From contig DVLI01000010.1 in the NCBI GenBank assembly GCA_018715595.1, positions 62,001 through 126,000 on the forward strand: DNA of 64,000 nt. The letters run 5' to 3'. This document shows, piece by piece, positions 23,799 through 33,058 of the stretch (its first letter is position 1; every line of letters begins with the position of its first letter). The position numbers and the translations under genes are program-made. This DNA comes from Candidatus Caccoplasma merdavium. Lineage in GTDB: Bacteria > Bacteroidota > Bacteroidia > Bacteroidales > UBA11471. The notes beneath the pieces were generated by a model. That model did not search any database. It saw nothing but the letters and a program-made list of their open reading frames with translations, and had not been told where the DNA came from.

Positions 23799-25982
23799 TT
23801 ATTCTCCTTTTTTGCGTTGTTTGAGTTTTTGCCGGCGGTGATTCCAAAGTTTGCGGCGTCGGGAGAATTTTTCGAAGAAATCGCGCACCGATGTAAATGA
23901 CGAGTAGTTGCGCTGCACGTCGATGGAGAGCGGATCGGTAGTGAAGGTGAGCTGCTCGTTTTCCTCGCCGAACTGTTCGGGGAAGAGGACGATGAGGTTG
24001 TTCCCGGCAAAGTAACGAGAGAGTTGCAGGGGGAGTTTCTCAAATTCGGTGTTGTAGGAGAGCGATGTGTGGCGGGCGCTGATGATGACCAGCAGGTCGT
24101 CTTGCAGGACGACGCCCGTGAGGGTGAGAATGTCGGCCCAGTCGTCGAGTACCTCAAATTCGCAGTCGATGTTGTATCGTTTCTGATGCAAGACGTTGCG
24201 CAGTACGACGATTGTGTCGTGGTGGGCGTGGAAAATGACACGGCATCCGATTTGCTTGCCGATGTTGGCAATGCGGTCGATCCATTTGGTAAATCCGCTC
24301 TCGTATTCGGCTTTTTCGGGTACGGCCACGACGATGCGGGTGGTCATGTTGATGGGAATGGTGCATTTGGTGATGGCAACCATTTTGTGGGTGCTTTTGA
24401 GCAGGTTCTCGATTTTGGTGCCGAAGAAGCTGTCGACGATGTTGCTCTTGTGGTGCAGGCCCAGTATGACTTCGGTGATGTTCTGTTCTTTGATGGTGTG
24501 GACGATGCCGCTGGTGATGTTCGCGTCATAGCGAGAGAGACCCACGAGCTTGATGTCCGAGGCGGCGGCGATTTTGGCGGCGCGGTCGAGCAGCACCTGT
24601 CCCACATCGCCGGAGTGAAGGGGTGTTTTGTTGTCGTCGATGACGTGCATGGCATAGACGGGCTGCTGCTTGTGCGGGCCTTTGGCCAGTATGGCGAGAT
24701 TGACGAGGTTTTCGAGCGTGTAAGGGTTGGCTACGGGTATGAGAATGCGTGCCTGGCCGGTATTGTCGCGGTTCTTGTCGTTCTCGTCGGCCGGTTGCTG
24801 GGTCGCCATTTTTTTTGCCGCCCGTTCGGTGGCGAAGGAGCTGATGGTGCAGGTGACCAAAATCATGACGATGGTGCCGTTGAGAATGTTGATGTCGAAC
24901 ATGCCGATGTCATATCCGATGAGGACGGCGGCCAAAGTCGCGGCCGCCTGCCCGTTGCTCAGGCCGAAAATCATGGCCCGGTCGATTTTGGTGAGCCCGA
25001 AATTCTTCTGGGTAATCCAGGCTGCCAGCCATTTGGCCACAGTGGCAATTACCGACATGACAATGGCTACAAACAAGGCGTCCCAGCCCGAGAAGATGAC
25101 CGAGGGGTCGATGAGCATACCCACGCCGATGAGGAAGTAGGGTATGAAAAGGGCGTTGCCCACAAACTCGATGCGGTTCATCAGGGGTGACACCGAAGGA
25201 ATAAACCGGTTGAGAACGACTCCGGCGAAAAAGGCTCCGAGAATCGGTTCAAGACCTGCCGGCTTGGCCAGTGCCGAGGCCAGGAACACCAGTGCCAGCA
25301 CGAAGATGTATTGCGAGACGTTGTCGTTGTATTTCTTGAAAAACCAGCGGGCAATGCGTGGAAATGCATAGAGGATAAAGAGGCAGTAGGCCGTCATGGA
25401 GAGAATGAGCCGCACCCAAAACCATTCGTTGATGGTGCCCGTCTGCATGCCTACGATGACTGCAAGGATGATGAGGGCCCCTACCACTGTGATGATGGTT
25501 CCCGCGATGGTGATGGTCACGGCAGGGTTGCGACCTACCCCATAACGCAACACGATGGGGTAGGCGACCAATGTGTGCGAGGCATACATGCTGGCCAGCA
25601 ATATCGAGGTCATGAGGTCGAGGTGCAGCAGGTAGATGCTCGACAGGGTGCCCAGTATCATGGGGATGAGAAATGTGTGTATGCCGAAGACGATGCCGCG
25701 GGTTTTTATCTTGCGGAAGTCGTTGAGGTTCATTTCGAGTCCCACCAGAAACATGAGGTAGAGCAGACCCACGTTCCCGAAAATCTTGAAGCTGCTGTCG
25801 TGGGCCAGCACATCGAGCCCGTGCGGGCCGAAGAGTGTTCCCGCCAGAATCAGGCCGATGATGTGGGGAATCCGCAGTTTGTTGAGCAGCAGGGGGGCGA
25901 ACAGGATAATCGTCAGCACGACAAAGAATATCAGTACCGGGTCGGTGAACGGTAAAGTGGGTAAGAATTGGTTGACGTCCAT
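23799..25982 (-). CDS. CPA2-family cation:proton antiporter with C-terminal universal-stress-protein-like domains
   Basis: 727 residues. About 12-13 membrane segments fill residues ~15-390, with family features such as RIPHIIGLILAGTLFGPHGL and the KefB/Nha-like LMFLVGLEMNL. A charged linker (QQPADENDKNRDNTGQ) leads into a cytoplasmic tail of ~320 residues. The tail has two USP-like halves: ARILIPVANPYTLENLVNLA with VILGLHHKSNIVDSFFG, then a second copy starting TTRIVVAVPEKAEYESGFTK. USP domains bind nucleotides in many proteins, so the tail may gate transport, which is inference. Transported ion (Na+ or K+) cannot be read. It is a single-gene unit divergent from asd. Confidence 0.9.
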   Translation of the reverse strand: MDVNQFLPTLPFTDPVLIFFVVLTIILFAPLLLNKLRIPHIIGLILAGTLFGPHGLDVLAHDSSFKIFGNVGLLYLMFLVGLEMNLNDFRKIKTRGIVFGIHTFLIPMILGTLSSIYLLHLDLMTSILLASMYASHTLVAYPIVLRYGVGRNPAVTITIAGTIITVVGALIILAVIVGMQTGTINEWFWVRLILSMTAYCLFILYAFPRIARWFFKKYNDNVSQYIFVLALVFLASALAKPAGLEPILGAFFAGVVLNRFIPSVSPLMNRIEFVGNALFIPYFLIGVGMLIDPSVIFSGWDALFVAIVMSVIATVAKWLAAWITQKNFGLTKIDRAMIFGLSNGQAAATLAAVLIGYDIGMFDINILNGTIVMILVTCTISSFATERAAKKMATQQPADENDKNRDNTGQARILIPVANPYTLENLVNLAILAKGPHKQQPVYAMHVIDDNKTPLHSGDVGQVLLDRAAKIAAASDIKLVGLSRYDANITSGIVHTIKEQNITEVILGLHHKSNIVDSFFGTKIENLLKSTHKMVAITKCTIPINMTTRIVVAVPEKAEYESGFTKWIDRIANIGKQIGCRVIFHAHHDTIVVLRNVLHQKRYNIDCEFEVLDDWADILTLTGVVLQDDLLVIISARHTSLSYNTEFEKLPLQLSRYFAGNNLIVLFPEQFGEENEQLTFTTDPLSIDVQRNYSSFTSVRDFFEKFSRRRKLWNHRRQKLKQRKKGE

Positions 25983-26027
25983 GGCTCAAAAAAATCTGCG
26001 GTGTGGTTCCGGCGAATAAATCGGTGA

Positions 26028-26036
26028 GCAAAATTA
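26028..26036 (-). promoter_or_regulatory. -7 box of the antiporter gene
   Basis: Minus strand TAATTTTGC, a TAnnTTTGC match 45 bases before the start codon. It faces away from the asd -7 box at 26142-26150. Confidence 0.42.
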
Positions 26037-26141
26037 AGAAAAAAGCAGAAATAATGGCACGAGGAATACAGAAATTGTACAGAAAAACGCCTTATTTGAT
26101 AAAAAAATAGACGTTTGGGCGCGAATTATTAGGAAAAACGT

Positions 26142-26150
26142 TAATTTTGC
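26142..26150 (+). promoter_or_regulatory. -7 box upstream of asd
   Basis: TAATTTTGC matches TAnnTTTGC. A TTTG at 26114-26117 could be the -33 box, but the 24-base spacing is long. Confidence 0.42.
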
Positions 26151-26235
26151 CAAGATTTTTGGCCGAAATGCGTTTCGATTGTCGCCCTTAGGCCGCAGAA
26201 ACAAGATTGTCGAAATTCTAAAAATAAGATAGAAC

Positions 26236-27243
26236 ATGAAAGTAGCCATTGTCGGAGCAAGTGGAGCCGTGGGGCAGGAGTTCCTGCGGGTTCTTTCCGA
26301 GAGAAATTTTCCGATTGACGAACTGCTGTTGTTCGGTTCGTCACGCAGTGCCGGAACATCATATAACTTCCGGGGTAAAGAGATTGTCGTGAAGGAGTTG
26401 CAACACAACGACGATTTCAAGGGCGTAGACATCGCGTTTACTTCGGCGGGAGCCGGGACCTCGAAAGAGTTTGAAAAGACCATCACGAAATATGGCGCTG
26501 TCATGATCGACAATTCGAGCGCATTCCGCATGGACGAAGATGTGCCTTTGGTGGTGCCCGAAGTCAATGGCCCCGATGCCAAGGTGCGTCCCCGCGGCGT
26601 GATTGCCAACCCCAACTGCACCACCATACAGATGGTTGTCGCTTTGCAGGCGCTCGAACAACTCTCCCACATCAAGTCGGTGCATGTGTCCACTTACCAG
26701 GCTGCCAGCGGGGCCGGTGCCGCCGCCATGGCCGAGTTGGTGCATCAGTACGAAGAGCTCATGAAGGGCGAAGCCCCCACGATACAGAAGTTCTATTACC
26801 AGTTGGCCTACAACGTGATACCCCAAGTCGATGTCTTCACCGACAACCTTTACACCAAGGAGGAGATGAAGATGTTCAACGAAACGCGTAAAATCATGCA
26901 CTCCGATGTGAAGGTGAGCGCCATGTGCGTGCGTGTTCCCGTCATGCGGGCTCACTCCGAGGCGATTTGGGTCGAGACCGAGCGTCCGCTCTCGGTCGAA
27001 GAGGCTCGCGAGGCTTTTGCCAAGGCCGATGGCGTGGTGCTCATGGACGACCCCGCCAACCGGGCCTACCCGATGCCGCTCGATATCGCCGGCAAAGACC
27101 CCGTGTTTGTGGGCCGCATTCGCAAGGACCTTTCCAATCCCAACGGTCTCACGTTCTGGGCCGTCAGCGACCAGATAAAGAAAGGCGCGGCCTTGAATGC
27201 CGTGCAAATAGCCGAATATCTGATTCGTGAAAATGCGTTGTAG
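26236..27243 (+). CDS. asd: Aspartate-semialdehyde dehydrogenase
   Basis: 335 residues. Reduces aspartyl phosphate to the semialdehyde for lysine/DAP, threonine and methionine synthesis. The NADP-binding start is [20 protein letters not shown], the catalytic Cys is C128 in [13 protein letters not shown], and the substrate-binding Arg/His are in [13 protein letters not shown]. The ATG 26236 gives the canonical N-terminus. A long AT-rich leader of ~80 bases lies between the -7 box and the start. Confidence 0.97.
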   Translation: MKVAIVGASGAVGQEFLRVLSERNFPIDELLLFGSSRSAGTSYNFRGKEIVVKELQHNDDFKGVDIAFTSAGAGTSKEFEKTITKYGAVMIDNSSAFRMDEDVPLVVPEVNGPDAKVRPRGVIANPNCTTIQMVVALQALEQLSHIKSVHVSTYQAASGAGAAAMAELVHQYEELMKGEAPTIQKFYYQLAYNVIPQVDVFTDNLYTKEEMKMFNETRKIMHSDVKVSAMCVRVPVMRAHSEAIWVETERPLSVEEAREAFAKADGVVLMDDPANRAYPMPLDIAGKDPVFVGRIRKDLSNPNGLTFWAVSDQIKKGAALNAVQIAEYLIRENAL

Positions 27244-27256
27244 CATACGGCTTGCT

Positions 27257-27289
27257 GTTTTAGGTATCCTTATTTTTCTCTATATTTGC
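27257..27289 (+). promoter_or_regulatory. Candidate promoter inside the 5' region of the C26-M19 gene
   Basis: TATATTTGC at 27281-27289 is a perfect -7 match, and GTTT at 27257-27260 lies 20 bases upstream. If used, translation would begin at ATG 27341 and not at the upstream in-frame ATG 27227. Confidence 0.42.
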
Positions 27290-27340
27290 GAGGTGGCTTC
27301 ACAAAGCCGCCTCGTGTCATATAGGCTATTTGATACACCC

Positions 27341-29125
27341 ATGGAAGCAACTCTCTTTTGCGATGAGCGGCTCACGGCTCCGCTCTCGGCCCTTTTCTTG
27401 GAAATAGACAACCGCTGTGGTTTCTCGGGCAAACCGGTTATTGGCATCACCAGCAACCACCGTGCTGCCGAGAACCTCACTTGTGTGGCCGACCCCTATG
27501 TCGAGGCGGTGTGCCGGGCCGGCGGCGCTCCGCTGCTTTTGCCGGTGGGTGCCGACACGGCGGCGCTCCAACGCATCGTCGAGTGTCTCGACGGCCTACT
27601 GCTCACGGGCGGAGGCGATTTCTCCGCCGCTGTCATGGGCGATGCGCTCTCTCCGTTGGCCGACAGTGCCGATGCCTTGCGCGACCGTTCCGAGTTTGCG
27701 CTTTTGCGCCTGGCGTTGCAGCGGCAAATGCCGGTTTTCGGTATCTGCCGCGGGCATCAACTGCTCAATCTCGCACTGGGGGGTACCCTCTATCAGGATT
27801 TGCCGTCGGAGTTCCCCGCCGATGTTCTGCCCCATTCTCAGGCGCACGACAAGCGCCAACCCGCCCATGACGTGACCCTCGCCGCAGGCTCCCTTATCGC
27901 CCGGTTGCTGGGAAAAGACCGCGTACCGGTCAATTCGCTTCATCACCAGGCCGTGCGTGAGACGGCTCCCGCTTTGCGTGCCGTGGCTTTTTCGCCCGAT
28001 GGGGTCAATGAGGCGATAGAGAGCCCCTGTTACCCCGTATATGGCGTGCAGTGGCACCCCGAGCAACTCTTGGCCGGCGGCGACGATGCCATGCTGCCCT
28101 TGTTTGAGCATTTGGTCGATGAGGCTCTTCTCTATCGGCAGGCGCGGGATTTCCATCGCCGTCACCTGTCGCTCGACTCACACTGCGACACCCCCATGTT
28201 TTTTCCCGAAAATATCGACATCGGTTGTCGTGACCCGCGGCTCAAAGTCGACTTGCCGAAGATGGAGGCGGGCGGCCTCGATGCCACTTGCATGGTCGCT
28301 TATCTGCCTCAGGGACCCCGCGATGAAGCCGGTTTGCATGCCGCTGCCGGGAAGGCCGACGCCATTCTTGACGAGCTCACCCGCCAGCTCTCTCTCTATC
28401 CCGACCGCGTGCAGCAGGCTTTCACCCCCGATGATGTGTCGGCGGCCAAGCGGGCGGGGAGGAAGGCCGTCTTCCTGGGAATAGAAAACGGCTATGCCAT
28501 AGGTCGTGACTTGTCTCTCCTCAAACATTTCCGCGACAAAGGCGTGGTGTATATGACCCTGTGCCACAACGGCGACAATGATATATGCGATTCGGCCAAA
28601 GGGAAGGGCGAACATGGCGGCCTGAGTCCTTTCGGCCGTGATGTCGTGCGGGAGATGAACCGCCTGGGCATGATGGTCGACCTGGCTCATGCCTCCGAGG
28701 CAAGTTTCTACGATGCGCTGGCGTGCAGTGCTGCGCCTATTGTCACGACCCACTCTTCGTGCCGGGCGCTTTGCGACCACCCCCGGAACCTCACCGACGA
28801 CCAGATACGCGCTCTTGCCGCCCGCGGCGGAGTGATGCAGATATGCCTCTATGAGTACTTTCTGGTCAGGGGAAAGGAACCGACGGTCGACGATATTGTT
28901 GCCCACATCGACCATGTGGTGCGGCTGGTGGGCGTCGACTATGTGGGAATCGGTTCCGACTTCGATGGCGGAGGCGGCATACCCGGTTGTAACAGCGCCG
29001 ATGAACTCATCAACATCACCAAAGCCCTGTTGAAAAAAGGCTACACCACCGAAATGCTCGTCAAGATATGGGGCGGGAATTTCTTGCGGGTGATGCGCCA
29101 AGTGCAGCAATCGGCCGATGATTGA
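27341..29125 (+). CDS. Fusion of a gamma-glutamyl hydrolase-like class I amidotransferase (C26) and a renal-dipeptidase-like (M19) dipeptidase
   Basis: 594 residues from ATG 27341. Residues ~30-260 form a PuuD-like peptidase C26 domain: LLTGGGDF, nucleophile Cys in FGICRGHQLLN, and the His-Glu pair in YGVQWHPEQ. After a short linker, residues ~285-590 form an M19 dipeptidase: metal ligands HxD in LDSHCDTPMF, the bridging Glu in LGIENGYAIG, His in MVDLAHASEASF and TTHSSCRAL, and Asp in GIGSDFDGGGG. Both active sites look intact. C26 enzymes cleave gamma-glutamyl amides and M19 enzymes cleave dipeptides, so one chain could process gamma-glutamyl peptides stepwise; that is inference. An in-frame ATG at 27227 overlaps asd and would add 38 residues resembling a signal peptide (RLAVLGILIFLYIC). 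Confidence 0.85.
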   Translation: MEATLFCDERLTAPLSALFLEIDNRCGFSGKPVIGITSNHRAAENLTCVADPYVEAVCRAGGAPLLLPVGADTAALQRIVECLDGLLLTGGGDFSAAVMGDALSPLADSADALRDRSEFALLRLALQRQMPVFGICRGHQLLNLALGGTLYQDLPSEFPADVLPHSQAHDKRQPAHDVTLAAGSLIARLLGKDRVPVNSLHHQAVRETAPALRAVAFSPDGVNEAIESPCYPVYGVQWHPEQLLAGGDDAMLPLFEHLVDEALLYRQARDFHRRHLSLDSHCDTPMFFPENIDIGCRDPRLKVDLPKMEAGGLDATCMVAYLPQGPRDEAGLHAAAGKADAILDELTRQLSLYPDRVQQAFTPDDVSAAKRAGRKAVFLGIENGYAIGRDLSLLKHFRDKGVVYMTLCHNGDNDICDSAKGKGEHGGLSPFGRDVVREMNRLGMMVDLAHASEASFYDALACSAAPIVTTHSSCRALCDHPRNLTDDQIRALAARGGVMQICLYEYFLVRGKEPTVDDIVAHIDHVVRLVGVDYVGIGSDFDGGGGIPGCNSADELINITKALLKKGYTTEMLVKIWGGNFLRVMRQVQQSADD

Positions 29126-29180
29126 TTCTTAAAAAGTGTAAATATAAAAGAGCCGACTCGGCTTTTTGTTGAAAATCAAT

Positions 29181-29189
29181 TACCTTTGG
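29181..29189 (+). promoter_or_regulatory. -7-like box of the M28 lipoprotein gene
   Basis: TACCTTTGG fits TAnnTTTG and is 17 bases before ATG 29207. It overlaps an alternative in-frame start at 29186, arguing against that start. Confidence 0.42.
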
Positions 29190-29206
29190 AAGTCAAAACA
29201 AAAAAC

Positions 29207-30211
29207 ATGAGAGGAAGACGGTTATCTTTGTTTTCGTTGCTTCTTGGAATAGGTTGTTTGGCGGCCATGCTCGTTGTGACGGCCTGTCGTCGCCCGGCCT
29301 CCTCGAATGAACCATCGACGGCTCCTTCTCGTGTGGTCGATGTTCCTGTGTTCGACGCCGATACGGCTTTTGCCTATGTCGAACGGCAGGTGGCCTTCGG
29401 CCCCCGTGTCCCCAATACCCGTGCCCATCGCGAAGCGGCCGAATATCTCGCCGACGAGTTGCGCCGCCGCGGAGCGCAGGTCACCTTGCAGGATTTCCGG
29501 GTGCGCGCTTATGACGGGACGCCGCTCGATGCCCGCAACATCATTGCCTCTTTTTCGCCCGAGAAGAGCGACCGGGTTTTGCTCTTCGCCCACTGGGATA
29601 CCCGCCCTTATGCCGATAACGACCCCGATTCTAAAAATCATCGCACACCCATCGATGGAGCCAACGACGGCGCCAGCGGTGTGGCCGTGCTGCTCGAAAT
29701 AGCCCGTCACTTGCAGGTCCGGTCGCCTCGCATCGGCGTCGACATCATCTTTTTCGATGTGGAAGACTATGGGCAGCCCTACTTCTTCGACCGCCCCGAG
29801 AAGGAAGATACCTGGGCGTTGGGTTCGCAATACTGGTCGCGTCGGCCCCACAATCCGGCCTATCGTGCCCGTTACGGCATTTTGCTCGACATGGTGGGCG
29901 GCAAAAACAGCCGCTTCGCCCGCGAAGGCGTCTCGATGCAGTTGGCTCCCGCCGTGGTCGATAAGGTGTGGAAGGCGGCCCAGGCGCTGGGCTATGGCGA
30001 CTATTTCGTCGATGAGCGGGGCGGTTATGTCAACGACGACCATGTGTATGTGGGCCGTCGCGTGCCGAGCATCGACATCATCGCCTATGACGAGTCGCAG
30101 GGGGGATTTGTTCCCCAATGGCATACTCTCGATGATACGGTCGAGCACATCGATAAAGCTACCCTCGAAGCGGTGGGTCAAACCCTGTTGTGGGTAATAT
30201 ATAATGAATAA
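29207..30211 (+). CDS. M28-family lipoprotein, glutaminyl-peptide cyclotransferase-like
   Basis: 334 residues. A lipoprotein signal peptide ends at MLVVTAC (Cys near residue 27). The zinc-peptidase fold follows, with ligand regions LFAHWDTRPYAD (His/Asp), DGANDGASGVAVLLE (Asp), IIFFDVEDYG (Glu/Asp) and PQWHTLDDTVEHID (late His). The WDTRPYAD/ANDGASG combination and the final QWHTLDD match the bacterial glutaminyl cyclase branch of M28, though aminopeptidase activity cannot be excluded. In Bacteroidota T9SS and lipoprotein export, N-terminal Gln is often cyclised after signal cleavage, so a pyroglutamate-forming role is plausible. It is followed by sufE. Confidence 0.85.
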   Translation: MRGRRLSLFSLLLGIGCLAAMLVVTACRRPASSNEPSTAPSRVVDVPVFDADTAFAYVERQVAFGPRVPNTRAHREAAEYLADELRRRGAQVTLQDFRVRAYDGTPLDARNIIASFSPEKSDRVLLFAHWDTRPYADNDPDSKNHRTPIDGANDGASGVAVLLEIARHLQVRSPRIGVDIIFFDVEDYGQPYFFDRPEKEDTWALGSQYWSRRPHNPAYRARYGILLDMVGGKNSRFAREGVSMQLAPAVVDKVWKAAQALGYGDYFVDERGGYVNDDHVYVGRRVPSIDIIAYDESQGGFVPQWHTLDDTVEHIDKATLEAVGQTLLWVIYNE

Positions 30212-30229
30212 GCGATTTTCTTGGAAACC

Positions 30230-30667
30230 ATGATGACGATAGATCAAATACAAGATGATGTTGTCGAGGAGTTCTCGGCATTTGATGACTGGATGGATAA
30301 ATATGCCTTGCTCATCGAGTTGGGCAATTCATTGGATCCGCTCGACCCGCAGTACAAGGTCGAGAGCAACCTCATCGAGGGGTGCCAAAGCCGGGTGTGG
30401 TTGCATGCCGAGTATGACGACGGCCGGGTCGTTTTCCAGGCCGAGAGCGATGCCGTGATTGTAAAAGGCATTGTGTCGTTGCTTATCAAGGTGCTTTCGG
30501 GACATACCCCCACAGAGATTCTCGATGCCCACCTCTATTTCATCGAACAGATAGGTCTCACCGAACATTTGTCGCCCACGCGCTCCAATGGCCTCTTGGC
30601 CATGGTGAAGCAGATGCGGCTCTATGCCATGGTGTTCAAGGCTCAGGAAGAAGAACAAAAACAATAA
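30230..30667 (+). CDS. sufE: SufE family cysteine desulfurase sulfur acceptor
   Basis: 145 residues, typical SufE size. SufE takes persulfide sulfur from SufS and passes it to the SufBCD scaffold for Fe-S cluster assembly. The acceptor Cys is C52 in NLIEGCQSRVWL, and LIELGNSLDPLDP precedes it as in homologues. No other suf gene is adjacent, which is common for Bacteroidota sufE. ATG 30230 and 30233 are both possible; a TTG at 30221 is less likely. The gap to the M28 gene is 18 bases. Confidence 0.92.
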   Translation: MMTIDQIQDDVVEEFSAFDDWMDKYALLIELGNSLDPLDPQYKVESNLIEGCQSRVWLHAEYDDGRVVFQAESDAVIVKGIVSLLIKVLSGHTPTEILDAHLYFIEQIGLTEHLSPTRSNGLLAMVKQMRLYAMVFKAQEEEQKQ

Positions 30668-30696
30668 TATAGTACAAACCTAAACTAAGAAAAAAC

Positions 30697-32358
30697 ATGT
30701 TTAAGAATCAACCCAAAGGCTTGTATGCCTTGGCGCTTGCAAACACGGGAGAACGTTTTGGCTACTACACCATGCTGGCCATCTTCCTGTTGTTTATCCA
30801 AGCCAAATTCGGTTTCAGTGCGGCTGTGGCCACACAGATTTATTCTATTTTCCTGGCTGCCGTTTATTTCATGCCACTCTTCGGTGGTATTCTGGCCGAC
30901 AGAATCGGTTATGGCAAATGCGTTACGCTGGGTATCGTCGTCATGTTTGCCGGTTACCTTTGCCTTTCGATTCCGACAGGAGCCGATGCCATTGGCAAGA
31001 CGCTGATGTTTGGCGCGCTGGCTCTCATCGCTGTCGGTACGGGACTCTTCAAGGGCAATTTGCAGGTGATGGTGGGAAATCTTTACGATGACCCCAAATA
31101 TGCCTCGAAACGCGATGCCGCATTCAGCCTTTTCTACATGGCCATCAACATCGGCGCGATGTTTGCCCCTTCTGCCGCCAAGGGCGTGACCAATTTCTTC
31201 TTGGGTAAATCGGGACTCTTCTACGATGCCAACATTCCCTCGTTGGCCCATCAATATCTCGATGGTACGATTTCGGCCGAGAATGCAACCAAACTTGCCG
31301 ATTTGGCTTCGCAGATGTCGGTGAACGGTATGGATATGACGGCTTTCAGTCAGTTCTATATCGAGCAACTCTCTGCTGCATACAATTACGGATTTGCCGT
31401 GGCTTGCGTCTCCTTGGTCATCTCGGTGGCCATTTACTACGGTTGCCGTTCGTGGTTCAAGCACGCCGACGTCAATTCGGTTCAGGCCAAGGCCGCCCAT
31501 GTCGAAGAGGTGGAGCTTACCCCGCAACAGACCAAGAGTCGTATCACCGCCCTTTTGCTCGTCTTTGCCGTGGTGGTGTTCTTCTGGATGGCTTTCCACC
31601 AGAACGGTGCTACGATGACGATTTTTGCGCGCGACTACACCTCGAACATTGCTGATGGCCTCACCCGCATCGGATTTAACATCTGGGGGCTGGTGCTCAT
31701 CGCTATTTCGATTTATACCCTGTTCAGCACGTTCCAAGCCACGGTGGCTCGCACCAGAGTGATATTGGGTCTTGTGACGTTGGCCTTGTGGGGCGGCGTA
31801 GCGGCCATATATTTCTCGATGCCGGCCGAAGTGATGATTCAGCCTTCTGATTTCCAACAGTTCAACCCCTTCTTTGTGGTTGCCCTCACACCGGTGTCGC
31901 TGGCCATATTCGGCGCTTTGGCTGCCAAGGGCAAAGAGCCTTCGGCTCCGCGTAAAATCGGCTACGGTATGATGGTGGCTGCCGCCGGCTTCCTTATCCT
32001 GACGGTCGGCTCGATGGGATTGGCTTCTCCGAAAGAACTGGGAGGTACGGTGAGCGACGTCCTGGTGTCGCCCAACTGGCTCATCTCGACCTATCTCGTG
32101 CTCACCTTCGCCGAGTTGCTGCTCTCGCCCATGGGTATTTCGTTTGTCTCGAAAGTGGCTCCTCCCAAGTACAAGGGTGCCATGATGGGTTGCTGGTTTG
32201 CCGCCACGGCCATAGGTAACTATCTGGTTTCGATTCCCGGCCTTTTGTGGGACAAATTGCCGTTGTGGGGCATCTGGACACTGCTTATCGCTCTCTGTCT
32301 CCTCTCGGCGCTCTTTATCTTCTCCATTATGAAGAAACTCGAATCGGCAACGAAATAA
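30697..32358 (+). CDS. POT/PTR family proton-dependent oligopeptide transporter
   Basis: 553 residues with about 14 predicted membrane segments. The N-terminal PTR signature is visible (ANTGERFGYYTMLAIFLLF carries the ExxERFxYY motif for proton coupling), followed by GGILADRIGYGKCVTLG and the family FKGNLQVMVGNLY. An extended periplasmic loop with TISAENATKLADLASQMS lies between helices 6 and 7 and is usual in Bacteroidota members. It imports di- and tripeptides with protons. Its neighbours upstream include a dipeptidase fusion, suggesting peptide salvage. A terminator follows. Confidence 0.93.
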   Translation: MFKNQPKGLYALALANTGERFGYYTMLAIFLLFIQAKFGFSAAVATQIYSIFLAAVYFMPLFGGILADRIGYGKCVTLGIVVMFAGYLCLSIPTGADAIGKTLMFGALALIAVGTGLFKGNLQVMVGNLYDDPKYASKRDAAFSLFYMAINIGAMFAPSAAKGVTNFFLGKSGLFYDANIPSLAHQYLDGTISAENATKLADLASQMSVNGMDMTAFSQFYIEQLSAAYNYGFAVACVSLVISVAIYYGCRSWFKHADVNSVQAKAAHVEEVELTPQQTKSRITALLLVFAVVVFFWMAFHQNGATMTIFARDYTSNIADGLTRIGFNIWGLVLIAISIYTLFSTFQATVARTRVILGLVTLALWGGVAAIYFSMPAEVMIQPSDFQQFNPFFVVALTPVSLAIFGALAAKGKEPSAPRKIGYGMMVAAAGFLILTVGSMGLASPKELGGTVSDVLVSPNWLISTYLVLTFAELLLSPMGISFVSKVAPPKYKGAMMGCWFAATAIGNYLVSIPGLLWDKLPLWGIWTLLIALCLLSALFIFSIMKKLESATK

Positions 32359-32380
32359 TCTCCCCCTGTCCACATATGCC

Positions 32381-32419
32381 AAGAGAGCCGGCCCTGTAAG
32401 GTCGGCTCTCTTGTTTTTA
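32381..32419. terminator. Terminator between the POT transporter and rnhB
   Basis: A 13-base-pair stem with one G-U pair (32381-32393 with 32400-32412) and a 6-base loop, followed by GTTTTTA on the plus strand. Its position between convergent genes suggests it may also act on rnhB transcripts. Confidence 0.85.
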
Positions 32420-32438
32420 TGAAGGATTGCGGGCGGGA

Positions 32439-33041
32439 TTACTCAAACAACGAGTGCTGTTCCATGCCCAAGAGGTTGAACGTGCGACGGTGGTAGGAAG
32501 TGGGCCCGTATTGGGCGATGGCGGCACGATGGGCGCGGGTGGGGTAGCCCTTGTTCTCGTCCCAGTGGTATTGCGGATATTCTTCGTGTAACTTCATCAT
32601 GTAGTCATCGCGGTATGTCTTGGCCAAAATGGAGGCGGCGGCGATGGAGAGGTAGCGCCCGTCGCCTTTTACTTCGCACGAGTAGGGAAGGTCTCGATAG
32701 GGGGTGAATCGGTTCCCGTCGATGAGCAGGGCTTCGGGGCGTACTCTCAGTGCGTCGATGGCGCGGTGCATGGCCAGAAATGAGGCTTTGAGAATGTTCA
32801 TCTCGTCGATTTCCTGCGGTGAGACGACTCCTACTGCCCATGCGAGCGCTTCCTTTTCGATGAGCGGGCGCAAAGCATAGCGTTGCCGCTCGGTGAGTTG
32901 CTTGGAGTCGTTAAGGGTCTCGTTGCGGAAGCCGGGAGGCAAAATCACGGCGGCGGCAAAAACCGCTCCGGCCAGGCAGCCCCGTCCGGCTTCGTCGCAA
33001 CCGGCTTCGATGCGGTTCTCTATTTTGTATGGAAGTAACAT
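32439..33041 (-). CDS. rnhB: Ribonuclease HII
   Basis: 200 residues. Cleaves RNA in RNA:DNA hybrids and removes single misincorporated ribonucleotides. The metal-binding DEAGRG motif is at residues 16-21, with later acidic residues in [11 protein letters not shown] and the conserved [18 protein letters not shown] near the C-terminus. I chose the ATG that gives [21 protein letters not shown]; an extension to 33104 is possible in frame but would contain the candidate -7 box. Confidence 0.96.
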   Translation of the reverse strand: MLLPYKIENRIEAGCDEAGRGCLAGAVFAAAVILPPGFRNETLNDSKQLTERQRYALRPLIEKEALAWAVGVVSPQEIDEMNILKASFLAMHRAIDALRVRPEALLIDGNRFTPYRDLPYSCEVKGDGRYLSIAAASILAKTYRDDYMMKLHEEYPQYHWDENKGYPTRAHRAAIAQYGPTSYHRRTFNLLGMEQHSLFE

Positions 33042-33058
33042 AATCGGGTTTTCTCTCG

